From the NCBI GenBank assembly GCA_965226915.1, contig CBDDEJ010000007.1:248001-312000 (forward strand): a DNA stretch of 64,000 nt, given 5' to 3'. The notes under the pieces were generated by a model, which made no database searches, had not been told where the DNA came from, and saw only the letters and a program-made list of their open reading frames with translations. The translations under genes and the position numbers were made by a program. This document shows positions 7,428-16,060 of this stretch, piece by piece (positions within the stretch are counted from its first letter, which is position 1; each line of letters begins with the position of its first letter). The DNA comes from Io17-Chloro-G2 sp965226915 (GTDB lineage Bacteria > Chloroflexota > Dehalococcoidia > Lucifugimonadales > UBA3495).

Positions 7428-8444
7428 ATGGCCCAGACCGGCAAACCAGCCATCGCCATAACAATGGGAGACCCCTGCGGCATCGGCCCGGAGGTTGTGG
7501 TGAAAGCACTGGCCGATCCTGAAGTCTACGCCTCTTGCCGGCCCGTGGTGGTGGGTAATCTCTACGCCATGGAGCAGGCTGTCAAGCTGACGGGCCTTCC
7601 GTTGAAGATTCGCGAATCCGACGACCCAGCCTCCGCGGGGCAGGACCCGGCATCGGTGGATGTGGTGGACATCCACAATTTGAACCCTGAGGATATCGCG
7701 GTGGGACAGATTACCCCTGCCTGTGGCAAGGCAGCCATGGAATGGGTCACCAAAGCCGGAGAACTGGCTTTGGCTGGGGTGGTTGATGGCCTCGCCACCG
7801 CGCCTTTGAACAAAGAGGCGGCCAGCCTAGCGGGGTACCAGTCCATAGGCCACATGGAGCTACTGCAGGAAATGTCGGGGATCAAGACGGTGGCCACCAT
7901 GCTGATGGCCAAGAATTTGAGAGTGGTACACCTGACCACCCATCGCTCGCTGCGGCTGGCGTGCGACTACGTGAAACATGACCGTATTCTCGAATTCCTG
8001 AGCCTGACCCACGACAGCTTCGTCACCTACGGATTTGCCAAGCCTCGAATCGGAGTGGCCGCCCTAAATCCCCATGGCAGCGACGGCGGCCTGTTGGGTG
8101 ATGAAGAGAAAGAGGAGATCGCACCGGCGGTGGCCGACGCCCAGAAGCAAGGAATCGACGCCGTTGGCCCGATACCCGCCGACATCGTCTTCCATCAGGC
8201 CATCCAGGGTAAATACGACGTGGTCCTCTGCATGTTCCACGACCAAGGGCACATACCGGTCAAGGTTTACGGTTTTGAGGAAAGCATCACCGCCAACCTG
8301 GGCTTGCCCTTCGTGCGCACATCGGTGGACCATGGCACCGCTTTCGACATTGCCGGCAAGGGCGTCGCCGACCACCTAAGCATGTTGGAATCCATCCGCC
8401 TTGCTGTAGCCCTGGCCAAGGGGAACGGTCTAGCGGGGTTCTAA
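7428..8444 (+). CDS. pdxA: 4-hydroxythreonine-4-phosphate dehydrogenase (PdxA family)
   Basis: NAD-dependent, metal-requiring oxidative decarboxylase, classically in pyridoxal-phosphate synthesis. Family motifs appear in order: ITMGDPCGIGPEVV at residues 10-25, THRSLRLA near 173 with a metal-binding His, NPHGSDGGLLGDEE near 213, CMFHDQGHIPVKV near 270 and RTSVDHGTAFDIAGKG near 298. Length (338) is normal. GGAGG precedes the ATG at good spacing. No other B6 gene is nearby, so it could instead be a PdxA2-type enzyme for four-carbon sugar acid phosphates; sequence by eye cannot separate these. Confidence 0.9.
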   Translation: MAQTGKPAIAITMGDPCGIGPEVVVKALADPEVYASCRPVVVGNLYAMEQAVKLTGLPLKIRESDDPASAGQDPASVDVVDIHNLNPEDIAVGQITPACGKAAMEWVTKAGELALAGVVDGLATAPLNKEAASLAGYQSIGHMELLQEMSGIKTVATMLMAKNLRVVHLTTHRSLRLACDYVKHDRILEFLSLTHDSFVTYGFAKPRIGVAALNPHGSDGGLLGDEEKEEIAPAVADAQKQGIDAVGPIPADIVFHQAIQGKYDVVLCMFHDQGHIPVKVYGFEESITANLGLPFVRTSVDHGTAFDIAGKGVADHLSMLESIRLAVALAKGNGLAGF

Positions 8445-8524
8445 GGCTCCTGGGTCATGTTTGCTCGCCGCTAGCATATCTCAATCCCCGGCTTGAATTA
8501 ATACCTAACTCACCATAGGCTCGG

Positions 8525-8533
8525 TGATATAAT
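8525..8533 (+). promoter_or_regulatory. Extended -10 promoter element before proC
   Basis: TGA-TATAAT lies 77 bp before the proC ATG in an AT-rich patch. There is no -35 at standard spacing (a TTGAAT at 8493 is 29 bp away). Confidence 0.45.
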
Positions 8534-8609
8534 GAGATTTTATTCTAGATATAGGCAATCTCTTTAGATTATCGAAATTCGGCCATGGGCGCCGGAGGCG
8601 GCGGGACAG

Positions 8610-9413
8610 ATGAAGTTAGCGTTTATCGGCGGGGGAATCATGGCCGAGGCCATCCTGAAGGGTGTGCTGAACGCCGGTATCGCCAAACCCGCAGATGTCC
8701 AGATAGGCGAGCCCCGTCCCGAAAGGCGTGTTGCCCTAACTGCTGAATATGGCGTCGGCGCCCACGAGTCCAACGCCAAGGCCGCGGAAAATGCCGACCT
8801 GGTTATCCTGTCGATCAAACCTCAGGACCTGCCGGTGGTGTTCGGCCAGTTGAAACCCTGTCTTGAGCCTGCTCAGGCCGCCCTGTCCATCGTCGCCGGC
8901 GCCAAGATGGACACCCTTTCCAAGGGACTGGATCATTCCGAAATCATCCGGGTGATGCCCAACACCCCGGCGCAGATCGGCTGCGGCATGACCATGTGGA
9001 CCTGTTCCGATTCGGTCGGCCAGGATTTGCGTGCCTTGACCAAGTCGGTATTGGGAACCGTGGGCGAAGAAATCTATGTCGACGATGAAAAATATCTGGA
9101 TATGGCCACCGCCCTCAGCGCCAGCGGTCCGGCCTACGTATTTCTGTTCATCGAGGCGCTCATCGACGCCGGTGTTTACGTGGGATTGCCCAGGGACACC
9201 GCCCGCACCATGGCGCTGCAAACGGTTTACGGAAGCACCAAGTTGGTGATGGAAACCGGTCTGCATCCGGGCCAACTGAAGGATATGGTCGTCTCTCCCG
9301 GTGGAACCACCGCTGAGGGGCTGCAGGTGTTGGAAAAGGGTGGTGTTCCCGGCGTTATTGTCGAGGCCGTGGATGCTGCCTACAAGAAGTCTGTCCGGCT
9401 AGGGCAAGGGTGA
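8610..9413 (+). CDS. proC: Pyrroline-5-carboxylate reductase
   Basis: Catalyses the last step of proline synthesis, NAD(P)H reduction of 1-pyrroline-5-carboxylate. The N-terminal Rossmann fingerprint is LAFIGGGIMAEAILKG. VMPNTPAQIGCGMT lies near residue 113, and the C-terminal dimerisation/active-site helices carry the signature LKDMVVSPGGTTAEGLQVLE near residue 225. Length (267) is standard. GGAGGCGG precedes the ATG. yggT follows after 4 bp, so the two are probably one transcript; proC-yggT is a common bacterial pairing. Confidence 0.95.
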   Translation: MKLAFIGGGIMAEAILKGVLNAGIAKPADVQIGEPRPERRVALTAEYGVGAHESNAKAAENADLVILSIKPQDLPVVFGQLKPCLEPAQAALSIVAGAKMDTLSKGLDHSEIIRVMPNTPAQIGCGMTMWTCSDSVGQDLRALTKSVLGTVGEEIYVDDEKYLDMATALSASGPAYVFLFIEALIDAGVYVGLPRDTARTMALQTVYGSTKLVMETGLHPGQLKDMVVSPGGTTAEGLQVLEKGGVPGVIVEAVDAAYKKSVRLGQG

Positions 9414-9417
9414 AGGA

Positions 9418-9693
9418 TTGATCACACTCATAGGGCTGGTTTCGTTAGTCCTGAAGATAATGACATTCGCGGTAGTGGCCCGCGCGATTCTATCCTTCGT
9501 GGTTCCCATGGCTGGCACAAGGCCCCACCCCTACTTACTGGCCGCCGATGCGTTTATTCATCAGATAACGGAGCCGATCCTCGGGCCCATCCGCCGGGTG
9601 TTGCCTACTATGGGCAACTTGGATTTTAGCCCGATGGTGGCCATCATCCTCTTGATATTCGTCAGAGGGATCATCACGCGGGGATCGTTGTAA
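9418..9693 (+). CDS. YggT family membrane protein
   Basis: A 91-residue protein with two hydrophobic segments (about residues 3-32 and 68-88) and the family motifs RAILSFV in the first half and TEPILGPIRRVLP between the segments. YggT proteins are small inner-membrane proteins linked to cell envelope and division processes; the exact role is unsettled. The TTG start lies 4 bp after the proC stop with AAGGG just upstream. An ATG at 9459 is possible but would remove most of the first membrane segment. Confidence 0.85.
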   Translation: MITLIGLVSLVLKIMTFAVVARAILSFVVPMAGTRPHPYLLAADAFIHQITEPILGPIRRVLPTMGNLDFSPMVAIILLIFVRGIITRGSL

Positions 9694-9922
9694 GCGCTGG
9701 TCCAGGTCTCAGCCTAGATTCCGGCTAATCTGACCATTCGATCCAGTTGCGCCCCACCCAGGTCCCATTTCCGCATCTACACCGCCGACCCGATTCCCGC
9801 CATCTCATGACGCCTGGTGCTTCGAAGCTGAACCTTGCCCTAAGTATTGTTTGCAACGTCCCTGGTAGGATACCGTGCAAAAAGGATTCCGCCGAAACTT
9901 TCCGCTGAGGTGATTCCTCCGG

Positions 9923-10591
9923 ATGGCCCGCCAAAATGAATGGGACCCTTCCAAGCTGAAACCGCCGCCTGAACTGGAACAACGCCTCGCCCAAGATATA
10001 GCCACCCTGCGGGAGGTCTTAGATCCAGAACTTCCGCATCAAAAAGACATGCCCCGGGTGCTGGTGGCGTTGTGCGGGCTGCCCGGCGCCGGCAAGTCGC
10101 ATTTTGCCCGGGAGTTGGTCAAGCGAATGCCGCTGTTGGTTTTGGAGACCGATAGGCTCCGGAAGGTTCTCGTGGCCAAGCCCAAGTACACTCCTGGAGA
10201 GCACCGGCGCGTGTTCCTAGCATGCTATTCGTTGATCGGCGAATATTTGGGCCGGGACCACGGGGTCTTGTTCGATGCGACCAATCTCACCGAGGACTTC
10301 CGGCAACCCATCTACTACCTTGCCGAACAGCGAAACGCGCATTTGGTGATGGTAGGGTTTACCGCGCCTCAAAACGTGATATAAGAGCGATTAGCCGTCA
10401 GGGAGATGGGCCGGGACACCATTGGTTATTCCGACGCTACATGGCGCATCCACAGCCGGATGCGCCCATGTGAAAAACCCATCCGACGGGATCACTTGCT
10501 AGTGGACTCGTCCAAGGATATCACTGGGCGCCTGGACCAGGTGCTGACCCAAATACAATCCATGAGACAGACATCTGACCGTGCGGGTTAA
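9923..10591 (+). pseudogene. P-loop kinase-like ATPase with an in-frame stop
   Basis: The first part (153 residues) has a Walker A (GLPGAGKSHFA) near residue 51 and LFDATNLTEDFR near 113, typical of small AAA-type predicted kinases (zeta-toxin/gluconate-kinase-like). It stops at a TAA at 10382-10384. The same frame then continues without a further stop (ERLAVREMGRDTIGYSD...IRRDHLLVDSS) to 10591, matching the expected rest of such a protein. The lesion is therefore a single nonsense change, giving 222 residues if read through. The truncated product keeps Walker A but loses the C-terminal third. The end overlaps a longer ORF-start option of pepA, suggesting one operon. Confidence 0.65.
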
Positions 10592-10607
10592 AGAGAAAGG
10601 TGGAGCT

Positions 10608-12114
10608 ATGAAGATCAACGTAACGGTGGGCGACGCCACCCAAGTCGATACACAGGCCTTGGTGGTCAACCTATTTCAAGGCGTTACTCAACCCCAAGGC
10701 ACCACCCATGCGGTGGACTTGGCGCTGGATGGCGCCATCAGCCAGTTGATCCAAGATGGAGAGATCACGGGCCGGCTGGGTGAGATTACATTGATCCACA
10801 CCATGGGGAAGATACCCGCCGCTAGGGTAGTGGTCGCGGGACTGGGGAAAGCCGATTCTTTCGATGCCCAGGCGGTTAGGCAGGTCGCGGGGGACGTTGT
10901 GCGGTATCTACGCCAGCGCAACGTGGTTAGGGCTGCGACAGTTGCCCACGGCGCCGGTATTGGCGGATTGGACCCGGAGATCTCGGGCCAAGCCATTGCT
11001 GAAGGGGCGCTCTTAGGGCTGTACCGATTCGGCAATTACCAGTCCAACGGTGAGCGCCCGGCGGAATTCCAAGAACTGACCGTGCTCGAACAGGATCCGG
11101 ACACCGCCAAGGCGGTTGAGTCCGGGGTGGCGACCGGCGCCGTCATGGCGGAAGCCGCCAGCCAGGCCAGGGATTTGGTAAACGAGCCGGCCAATGCCAT
11201 GACGCCGACCCAGTTGGCGGAAGCGGCCCGGAGGGTTGCCGAGGCCGAGCGGTTGGAATTCTCAGTCCTGGAAGAAAGCGATATGCGGGAACTGGGGATG
11301 GGGGCGCTTTTGGGCGTGGCCCAAGGCAGTGAGCAACCCGCCAAGCTGATTGTGATGAAATACGCGGGCGACCCGGCGAATCCGGGCAACAATCTGGGCT
11401 TGATCGGCAAAGGCATCACTTTCGACACCGGCGGCATTTCGTTGAAGCAGCCCGGCGGCATGGAGGCCATGATGGGCGACATGGCCGGCGGAGCTTCGGT
11501 AATCGCGGCCATGCAGATCATAGGCCGGCTCAAGCCTAAGATAAACGTGACCGCCATGGTTCCGGCAACCGAAAACATGCCCGGCGGAGGCGCCCAGCGC
11601 CCCGGCGACGTGGTGAAGGCAATGAACGGCAAGACCATCGAGGTCATCAACACCGACGCCGAAGGCCGTCTGGTGCTGGCCGACGCGCTTTGTTACGCCC
11701 GGGAGCAGGGCATCAATCGCTTGGTGGACGTGGCCACATTAACGGGTGCCATCGTGACGACCCTGGGGAAAGCCTGCACCGGGGTGATGGGCAATAACCA
11801 AAACCTGGTGGATCAAGTGATCGACGCCGGCAAGGTTTCCGGTGAGAAGTTCTGGCAGTTGCCCATGTTTGAGGAATACAAAGAGCTGATCAAAAGCGAT
11901 GTGGCCGACATGAAAAATAGCGGCGGCCGCCAGGCCGGCTCCATCAGCGCCGCCTGCCTGCTGGCCGAGTTCACAGGCGACCGCCGCCTGGGTGCATCTT
12001 GATATCGCCGGCACGTCGACCGCTGAACGAGCCAAGGGCCATCTGGTGAAGGGCGCAACGGGTGTTCCTACTCGCACGCTGGCCCAACTGGCTTTGAACT
12101 TGGCGGCTGATTAG
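10608..12114 (+). pseudogene. pepA: Leucyl aminopeptidase (M17), frameshifted near the C-terminus
   Basis: Two-metal exopeptidase that removes N-terminal residues from peptides. The catalytic half is intact: GKGITFDTGGISLK (metal Lys/Asp) near residue 270 and NTDAEGRLVLADAL near 350. The frame ends wrongly at 12002 with GDRRLGAS. Shifting frame at the CCGCCGCC run (about 11981-11988) restores AWVHLDIAGTSTAERAKGHLVKGATGVPTRTL and a normal stop at 12112-12114. One base is inserted. The lost 38 residues contain the conserved WVHLDIAGT strand of the catalytic core. The ATG at 10608 follows AAAGGTGGAG, so it is preferred over the longer ORF from 10581. It is either a pseudogene or an assembly indel. 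Confidence 0.8.
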
Positions 12115-12170
12115 CTGATTAAACGTGGACCATGCCTATGGGCGGTGAGCCGGGCAGTTCCAGATGAAGA

Positions 12171-12179
12171 TGCTATAAT
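12171..12179 (+). promoter_or_regulatory. Extended -10 promoter element before the VOC gene
   Basis: TGC-TATAAT lies 39 bp before the ATG at 12218. As with pdxA and proC there is no obvious -35 box. Confidence 0.5.
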
Positions 12180-12217
12180 ATCCGCAATCAGCCACACCCC
12201 AACGGAGGATAGATAAT

Positions 12218-12694
12218 ATGCCTGCGATCGAAGCATTGGGCCATGTTGGAGTCTACGCGGAAGACCTGATGAAGCAACGGGACTTCTACTCGAGGGTCCT
12301 GGGCCTGAAGATAGCTGATGAGGACTTGGAGAACCGGGGCATGGTCTTCATGAGCGCCGACCCAGACCGGGAGCACCACGAATTCGTGCTGATGAAGGGG
12401 CGGGTCACCCGAGACGACGCCAAGGTCATCCAGCAGATCTCGTTCATCGTCAACAGCGTCGAAGATCTCAAAGAGTACCACCAGCGCCTCAAGGCCGAGA
12501 ACATCACCATTGAGCGCACGGTCAGCCATGGCAATGCGTTGGGTATGTATTTCTTCGACCCCGAAGGCAACCGAATCGAGCTCTATTATCGGACCGGGTT
12601 CGACGTCCCGCAGCCTCATGGCGACGCCATCGATTTGGAGACGGCCGTCGATGAGCTTTTGGATGTCGCCCGGGCGGCCATTCCCGCCTCCTAG
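12218..12694 (+). CDS. VOC family (glyoxalase/extradiol dioxygenase-like) protein
   Basis: A 158-residue metalloenzyme of the vicinal oxygen chelate fold. The first beta-alpha-beta module starts LGHVGVYAEDLMKQRDFYSRVLGLK (metal His near residue 8). The second carries DREHHEFVLMKG and ends with MYFFDPEGNRIELYY (metal Glu), the pattern of type I extradiol dioxygenases such as catechol 2,3-dioxygenase C-terminal domains. The substrate cannot be told. GGAGG precedes the ATG. It stands alone with its own extended -10 promoter. Confidence 0.8.
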   Translation: MPAIEALGHVGVYAEDLMKQRDFYSRVLGLKIADEDLENRGMVFMSADPDREHHEFVLMKGRVTRDDAKVIQQISFIVNSVEDLKEYHQRLKAENITIERTVSHGNALGMYFFDPEGNRIELYYRTGFDVPQPHGDAIDLETAVDELLDVARAAIPAS

Positions 12695-12721
12695 CACGAT
12701 ACCAGACTCGACGATCCTCAC

Positions 12722-12768
12722 GTTAGCCCTTCGGCGCAGTTTAACTTGGGAGCAGCCGAAGGGCTAAC
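12722..12768. repeat. 14-bp inverted repeat after the VOC gene
   Basis: GTTAGCCCTTCGGC (12722-12735) is exactly repeated in inverse at 12755-12768 around a 19-nt loop. No T run follows on either strand, so it is at best a Rho-assisted terminator or a small palindromic repeat. Confidence 0.5.
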
Positions 12769-12798
12769 AAAATAATCCGGTTTTCAACCGGCGCCTAG

Positions 12799-12943
12799 TA
12801 CTACAACGACGTGTTATCCTACAAGGTAACTCGTGGGCGGATTTTGAAGCTGGCAACGAACGAGTGCGAGTCTCCCATGATGAACGGTCCGTAGCTGAAG
12901 AAGAAGACCTGAGCGTGTTTTCTCATAACGCGTCGTTGTAGTA
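12799..12943. mobile_element. MITE A, copy 1 (145 bp)
   Basis: The 145-bp non-coding element has terminal inverted repeats starting TACTACAACGACG and is flanked by CTAG on both sides (12795-12798 and 12944-12947). A second copy at 60844-60988 differs at one base only. No transposase is encoded. The right CTAG is shared with MITE B that follows. Size, repeats and flanking tetranucleotide fit a miniature inverted-repeat element mobilised in trans. Confidence 0.8.
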
Positions 12944-12947
12944 CTAG

Positions 12948-13118
12948 AGGTCTGGCCGGAAAGCCATTGGCCGGGTTTCGCGCTACGCCAGACAGACGTA
13001 TTATAGTCTTATGTGGCATGATAGTGTCTGTAATACGGTTCAAGAACCCACTGTTACATCGATAATCGTCGCTAAGAAAACGGCAGCTTGGAGAGAATCG
13101 GGGTTTCCGTCCGAGTTT
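12948..13118. mobile_element. MITE B, copy 1 (171 bp)
   Basis: The 171-bp non-coding element lies between CTAG at 12944-12947 and CTAG at 13119-13122. A second copy in reverse orientation at 28277-28447 differs at one base. Its left end (AGGTCTGGCCGGAAAG) resembles the ends of the IS1182-family element at 58967-60839 (AAGTCTGGCCGAAAAG). The opposite end (AAACTCGGACGGAAAC inverted) is an imperfect match to it. It is probably a deletion derivative moved by such a transposase. The 200 bp that follow, up to the MFS gene, show no other feature. Confidence 0.8.
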
Positions 13119-13321
13119 CTAGGATGTGGCGTGCGTTGGACAGACTGCCGCCGGTGCCTTCGTGAAATATGGACGCATCATTAAATCGGCAAGCCGCAAT
13201 TCGACAAGGCTCACCATTAGCGGTTTGTGCGCATGATAGCTAGCCTGGTTGGGATTGGCCTCCTCCCAACGGGCGGACCCTATAGATTCCAAAGTCGCCA
13301 CCTTGGTCTTCCCTACTGTTG

Positions 13322-14650
13322 ATGGACGACGAAAGCCCCGCAGGGCATCCCATACGCCACACCGGTAATGCCGCCGGTCATGGAGTCCCTCCACCTCCCC
13401 AACCCTACGACGCCCTGCCCGCCGCATACCATGTGTGGAAGTGGCGGATCCTGGTGGCGTTCTGCGGGTTCTACCTCTTTGTTTACCTAGGCCGTTTCAG
13501 CTTCTGGCCGCTGTCGCCCATCATCAAAGACGACCTTTCCTTAAGCCACATTGAGATTGGGATCATCAACGCACTGCTGCTATGGGGTTTCGGGCTGGGA
13601 GATTTGGTGCATGGCCGTTTAGCGGAAGCCTACGGTTTGCGGCTATGGGTCGCGTCAGGCGCGGTTTTGACCTCCGCGCTCAACGTCGCCACCAGCTTCG
13701 GTTCCAGCGCCATGACCATAGCCATTCCGTTGGGGATTGCCGGATTCGTCAACGCGGCGTGTTGGAGCCCGGCCATAAGCATGATTTCCCAATGGTGGCC
13801 CCGGCGGGACCGGGGGATGGCAATGGGTATAGTGGGAACCTTCACCGGCGCCGCCATGCTTCTTATGTGGTGGATAGCGGGGACTGTGGGCGCCGAATTC
13901 GGCTGGCGGGCGGCTTTCCGGTATCCACCGCTGATCATAGCCGCGCTGGGCGTGGTTTTTTATTTCTTATCCCGAGACCGTCCCGCCGATGCCGGCCTTC
14001 CCGCATACGTGGAAGAGGACGAGGTTTCCGCCACACCCGAGGCGGTGGCGCCGGAGCGGCTCAAGGGTTTGGGACCCTACAAAGAGCTGTTGTCCAATCC
14101 CCGGTTCCAGCTTGCCAGCCACGTGAAAGGTCTGGAAAACGTCGTCCGATACGGTCTCACAACCTGGGTCCCCATTTACTACTTTGAACAGGGCGGATTG
14201 AGCATAGAGTCCACCCTGATGTTGACGATTCTGTTGCCAGTGGGGTACCTGGTGGCGCCGCCCATATCGGGATTGGTTTCCGACCGGTTGTTGCACAGCG
14301 CACGCAGGCCGATGGTGATCGTCTCCTGTCTCCTCAGCGCTGTCGCCCTCGTCGCCATCGCGCTGGCGCCGCCGGTAAATGTTGCCTTGGGCGCGGTCTT
14401 GCTCTTCATCGGCGGCGTGTCCATGGGGCTCTCTCCCATGTCCACCGTGGCTATCGACATAGCGGGCCGGCATATGTCAGGCACCTCGGCCGGGCTATTG
14501 GATGCCCACGGGTACGCCTACGCCGGGTTGCAGGCTATCGTATTCAGCGTGGTTCTAGATATGACCGGCAGCCCGTGGCCGGTTGTGTTCATAGCCATGG
14601 CCGCCACCCGGTTGATCTCAGCCGGCATGATCTCCGCTGTCCGGGTATAA
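13322..14650 (+). CDS. MFS transporter, organophosphate/sugar-phosphate permease-like
   Basis: About 442 residues with twelve predicted membrane segments. After a polar N-terminal tail of about 40 residues comes VAFCGFYLFVYLGRFSFWPLSPIIKDDLSLSH, resembling the first helix region of GlpT/UhpT-type carriers. The helix 2-3 loop (GLGDLVHGRLAEAYGLRLWV) and a central cytoplasmic loop (about residues 225-255) are in the expected places. Substrate is unknown. TTG at 13319 precedes ATG 13322; the ATG is chosen. No clear ribosome site is visible. A palindromic repeat lies just after the stop. Confidence 0.8.
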   Translation: MDDESPAGHPIRHTGNAAGHGVPPPPQPYDALPAAYHVWKWRILVAFCGFYLFVYLGRFSFWPLSPIIKDDLSLSHIEIGIINALLLWGFGLGDLVHGRLAEAYGLRLWVASGAVLTSALNVATSFGSSAMTIAIPLGIAGFVNAACWSPAISMISQWWPRRDRGMAMGIVGTFTGAAMLLMWWIAGTVGAEFGWRAAFRYPPLIIAALGVVFYFLSRDRPADAGLPAYVEEDEVSATPEAVAPERLKGLGPYKELLSNPRFQLASHVKGLENVVRYGLTTWVPIYYFEQGGLSIESTLMLTILLPVGYLVAPPISGLVSDRLLHSARRPMVIVSCLLSAVALVAIALAPPVNVALGAVLLFIGGVSMGLSPMSTVAIDIAGRHMSGTSAGLLDAHGYAYAGLQAIVFSVVLDMTGSPWPVVFIAMAATRLISAGMISAVRV

Positions 14651-14670
14651 AGCTCTTTGGCGTAGGTATC

Positions 14671-14700
14671 CGGTAGGCACGGCATGCCGTGTCCTTACCG
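14671..14700. repeat. REP-like palindrome, copy 1
   Basis: An interrupted palindrome (CGGTA arms, core GGCACGGCATGCCGTG) lies between the MFS gene and the Fur-family gene. Its core is the same as the larger perfect palindrome at 16995-17022, so it is a dispersed intergenic repeat that may also stop transcription. Confidence 0.6.
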
Positions 14701-14736
14701 AATGTCTGCAATAAATCTTAAAGACCACCAATAGTA

Positions 14737-14786
14737 TTGACATGGTATTGGGATGTGCTAAACTTCGTAATTGCAAACGGTTGCAA
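14737..14786 (+). promoter_or_regulatory. Promoter and nickel-regulator-like operator of the Fur-family gene
   Basis: TTGACA (14737-14742) and TAAACT (14759-14764) are 16 bp apart. At the expected start, 14771-14786, two TTGCAA hexamers are separated by ACGG. The actinobacterial nickel regulator Nur recognises TTGCAA-N5-TTGCAA; here the spacer is one base shorter. Placement over +1 implies repression. Confidence 0.55.
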
Positions 14787-14800
14787 CAACGGCGATTGGC

Positions 14801-15241
14801 ATGCCCAACTACGAAGAAGCAATAGAAACGTTGCGGAACAAGGGGCACCGGCTGACCCCGCAACGGTTGCTGGTCTTGTCGATTGTCGCCGAAGGCGACG
14901 CCCATATGGGTGTGGACGACGTTTTTACGCGGGCCAAGGCCGCCTATCCCTACATGGATATCGCCACGGTGTACCGCACCCTCCATCTGTACAAAGATTT
15001 GGGCGTGGTGACCGAAGTAGCCATTGGCGACCGGTTGCACTACGAGCTCACCGATCCTTCGGGTCGCCACCATCACATGGTTTGCCGCATGTGCAACGGC
15101 GCGTTCAACCTGGGACCGCACTATTTGGAAGAGTTCCGCCGGACGCTGATCTCGGACTTCTCTTTCGAACCCGACTTGGAGCATTTCACCATCACCGGTG
15201 TGTGTTCCGACTGTCGGCAAGCGCCTGGTGATGGTCAATAG
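14801..15241 (+). CDS. Fur-family metalloregulator, probably nickel responsive (Nur-like)
   Basis: A 146-residue Fur-fold protein with an N-terminal winged helix (LRNKGHRLTPQRLLVLSIV, then DIATVYRTLHLYKDLGVV) and a metal-binding dimerisation domain with HHHMVC and paired cysteines (CRMCN, CSDC) of a structural zinc site. An upstream TTG (14771) would place the operator inside the gene, so ATG 14801 is preferred. The gene directly downstream is a nickel/cobalt permease, and the operator resembles that of Nur; nickel specificity is inferred from both. The paralogue at 39265 sits with zinc genes, so each regulator has its own metal setting. Confidence 0.75.
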   Translation: MPNYEEAIETLRNKGHRLTPQRLLVLSIVAEGDAHMGVDDVFTRAKAAYPYMDIATVYRTLHLYKDLGVVTEVAIGDRLHYELTDPSGRHHHMVCRMCNGAFNLGPHYLEEFRRTLISDFSFEPDLEHFTITGVCSDCRQAPGDGQ

Positions 15242-15294
15242 ACGAATTGAACTGGTAAAAGCCTAACGCGCGCTCCCGAATTTGAGGAGTTTTC

Positions 15295-16035
15295 ATGGAA
15301 GAGCAATTAGCTCAATGGGGTTTTATAGCGGCGCTAGGCCTTGGTCTCGCATTAGGGTTGAAACACTCCATAGAGCCTGACCATGTAGTGGCAGTTTCCA
15401 CCATCGTTAGTGAGTATCGGAATCCGTTCAAGTCATTTTGGGTGGGAGCGTCCTGGGGATTGGGTCACACGGCCACCCTTTTTCTGATTGGCATCGTAAT
15501 CATCGCCGCCCGGCTCTCGATACCAGCCCAGATGGCGCTTTTACTTGAGTTTGGCGTCGGAATCATGCTGGTGGGGATGGGTGTTCAGGTGGTGTACGGG
15601 TTTTGGAAAAAGAAGGTGCATCAACATGGCCATGCTCATGAAGAATCAGACCATCAACACTACCATTCCCACGCCAGAGAGATAGAAGCAAATCAGGACC
15701 ACCATGTGGAATTTGGCATTGGTAAGCCTTTCTTAAGGAAAAAGTCTTTTCTGGTGGGCACCGTCCATGGGGCAGCAGGAAGCGCCGCACTTGCCTGGAT
15801 TTTCTTGGCTACGATCGAAACGCCGCTAGCAGGCTTAGCTTATATTTTCATGTTTAGTCTGGGTACGATTTTGAGTATGGGGGTTATGACCATAGTGATT
15901 AGCCTGCCGTTCGTGGCATCGGCAAATCGAATGCCCAATTTGACCATGAGGGTACAACTCGCCGTGGGCGCCCTTAGCATTGTTTTCGGCGGGTATTGGA
16001 TGTACCAGAAAGGCTTCGTGGAAGGCCTATTTTAG
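15295..16035 (+). CDS. NicO/UreH-type nickel-cobalt transporter
   Basis: A 246-residue membrane protein with about six hydrophobic segments. The first carries the H-X4-D-H signature (LKHSIEPDHVVAVSTI, residues 22-37) shared by nickel-cobalt permeases. A cytoplasmic or periplasmic loop near residues 105-145 is very rich in histidine (HQHGHAHEESDHQHYHSH), as in metal-handling members. LVGTVHGAAGSAALAWIFL near 150 is typical of UreH/NicO. A GAGGAG ribosome site precedes the ATG. It follows the Fur-family gene by 53 bp, so an operon with repression by metal is likely. Direction of transport is inferred as uptake. Confidence 0.8.
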   Translation: MEEQLAQWGFIAALGLGLALGLKHSIEPDHVVAVSTIVSEYRNPFKSFWVGASWGLGHTATLFLIGIVIIAARLSIPAQMALLLEFGVGIMLVGMGVQVVYGFWKKKVHQHGHAHEESDHQHYHSHAREIEANQDHHVEFGIGKPFLRKKSFLVGTVHGAAGSAALAWIFLATIETPLAGLAYIFMFSLGTILSMGVMTIVISLPFVASANRMPNLTMRVQLAVGALSIVFGGYWMYQKGFVEGLF

Positions 16036-16060
16036 GTCTAGTTTTAAGTATTAGGGGATT

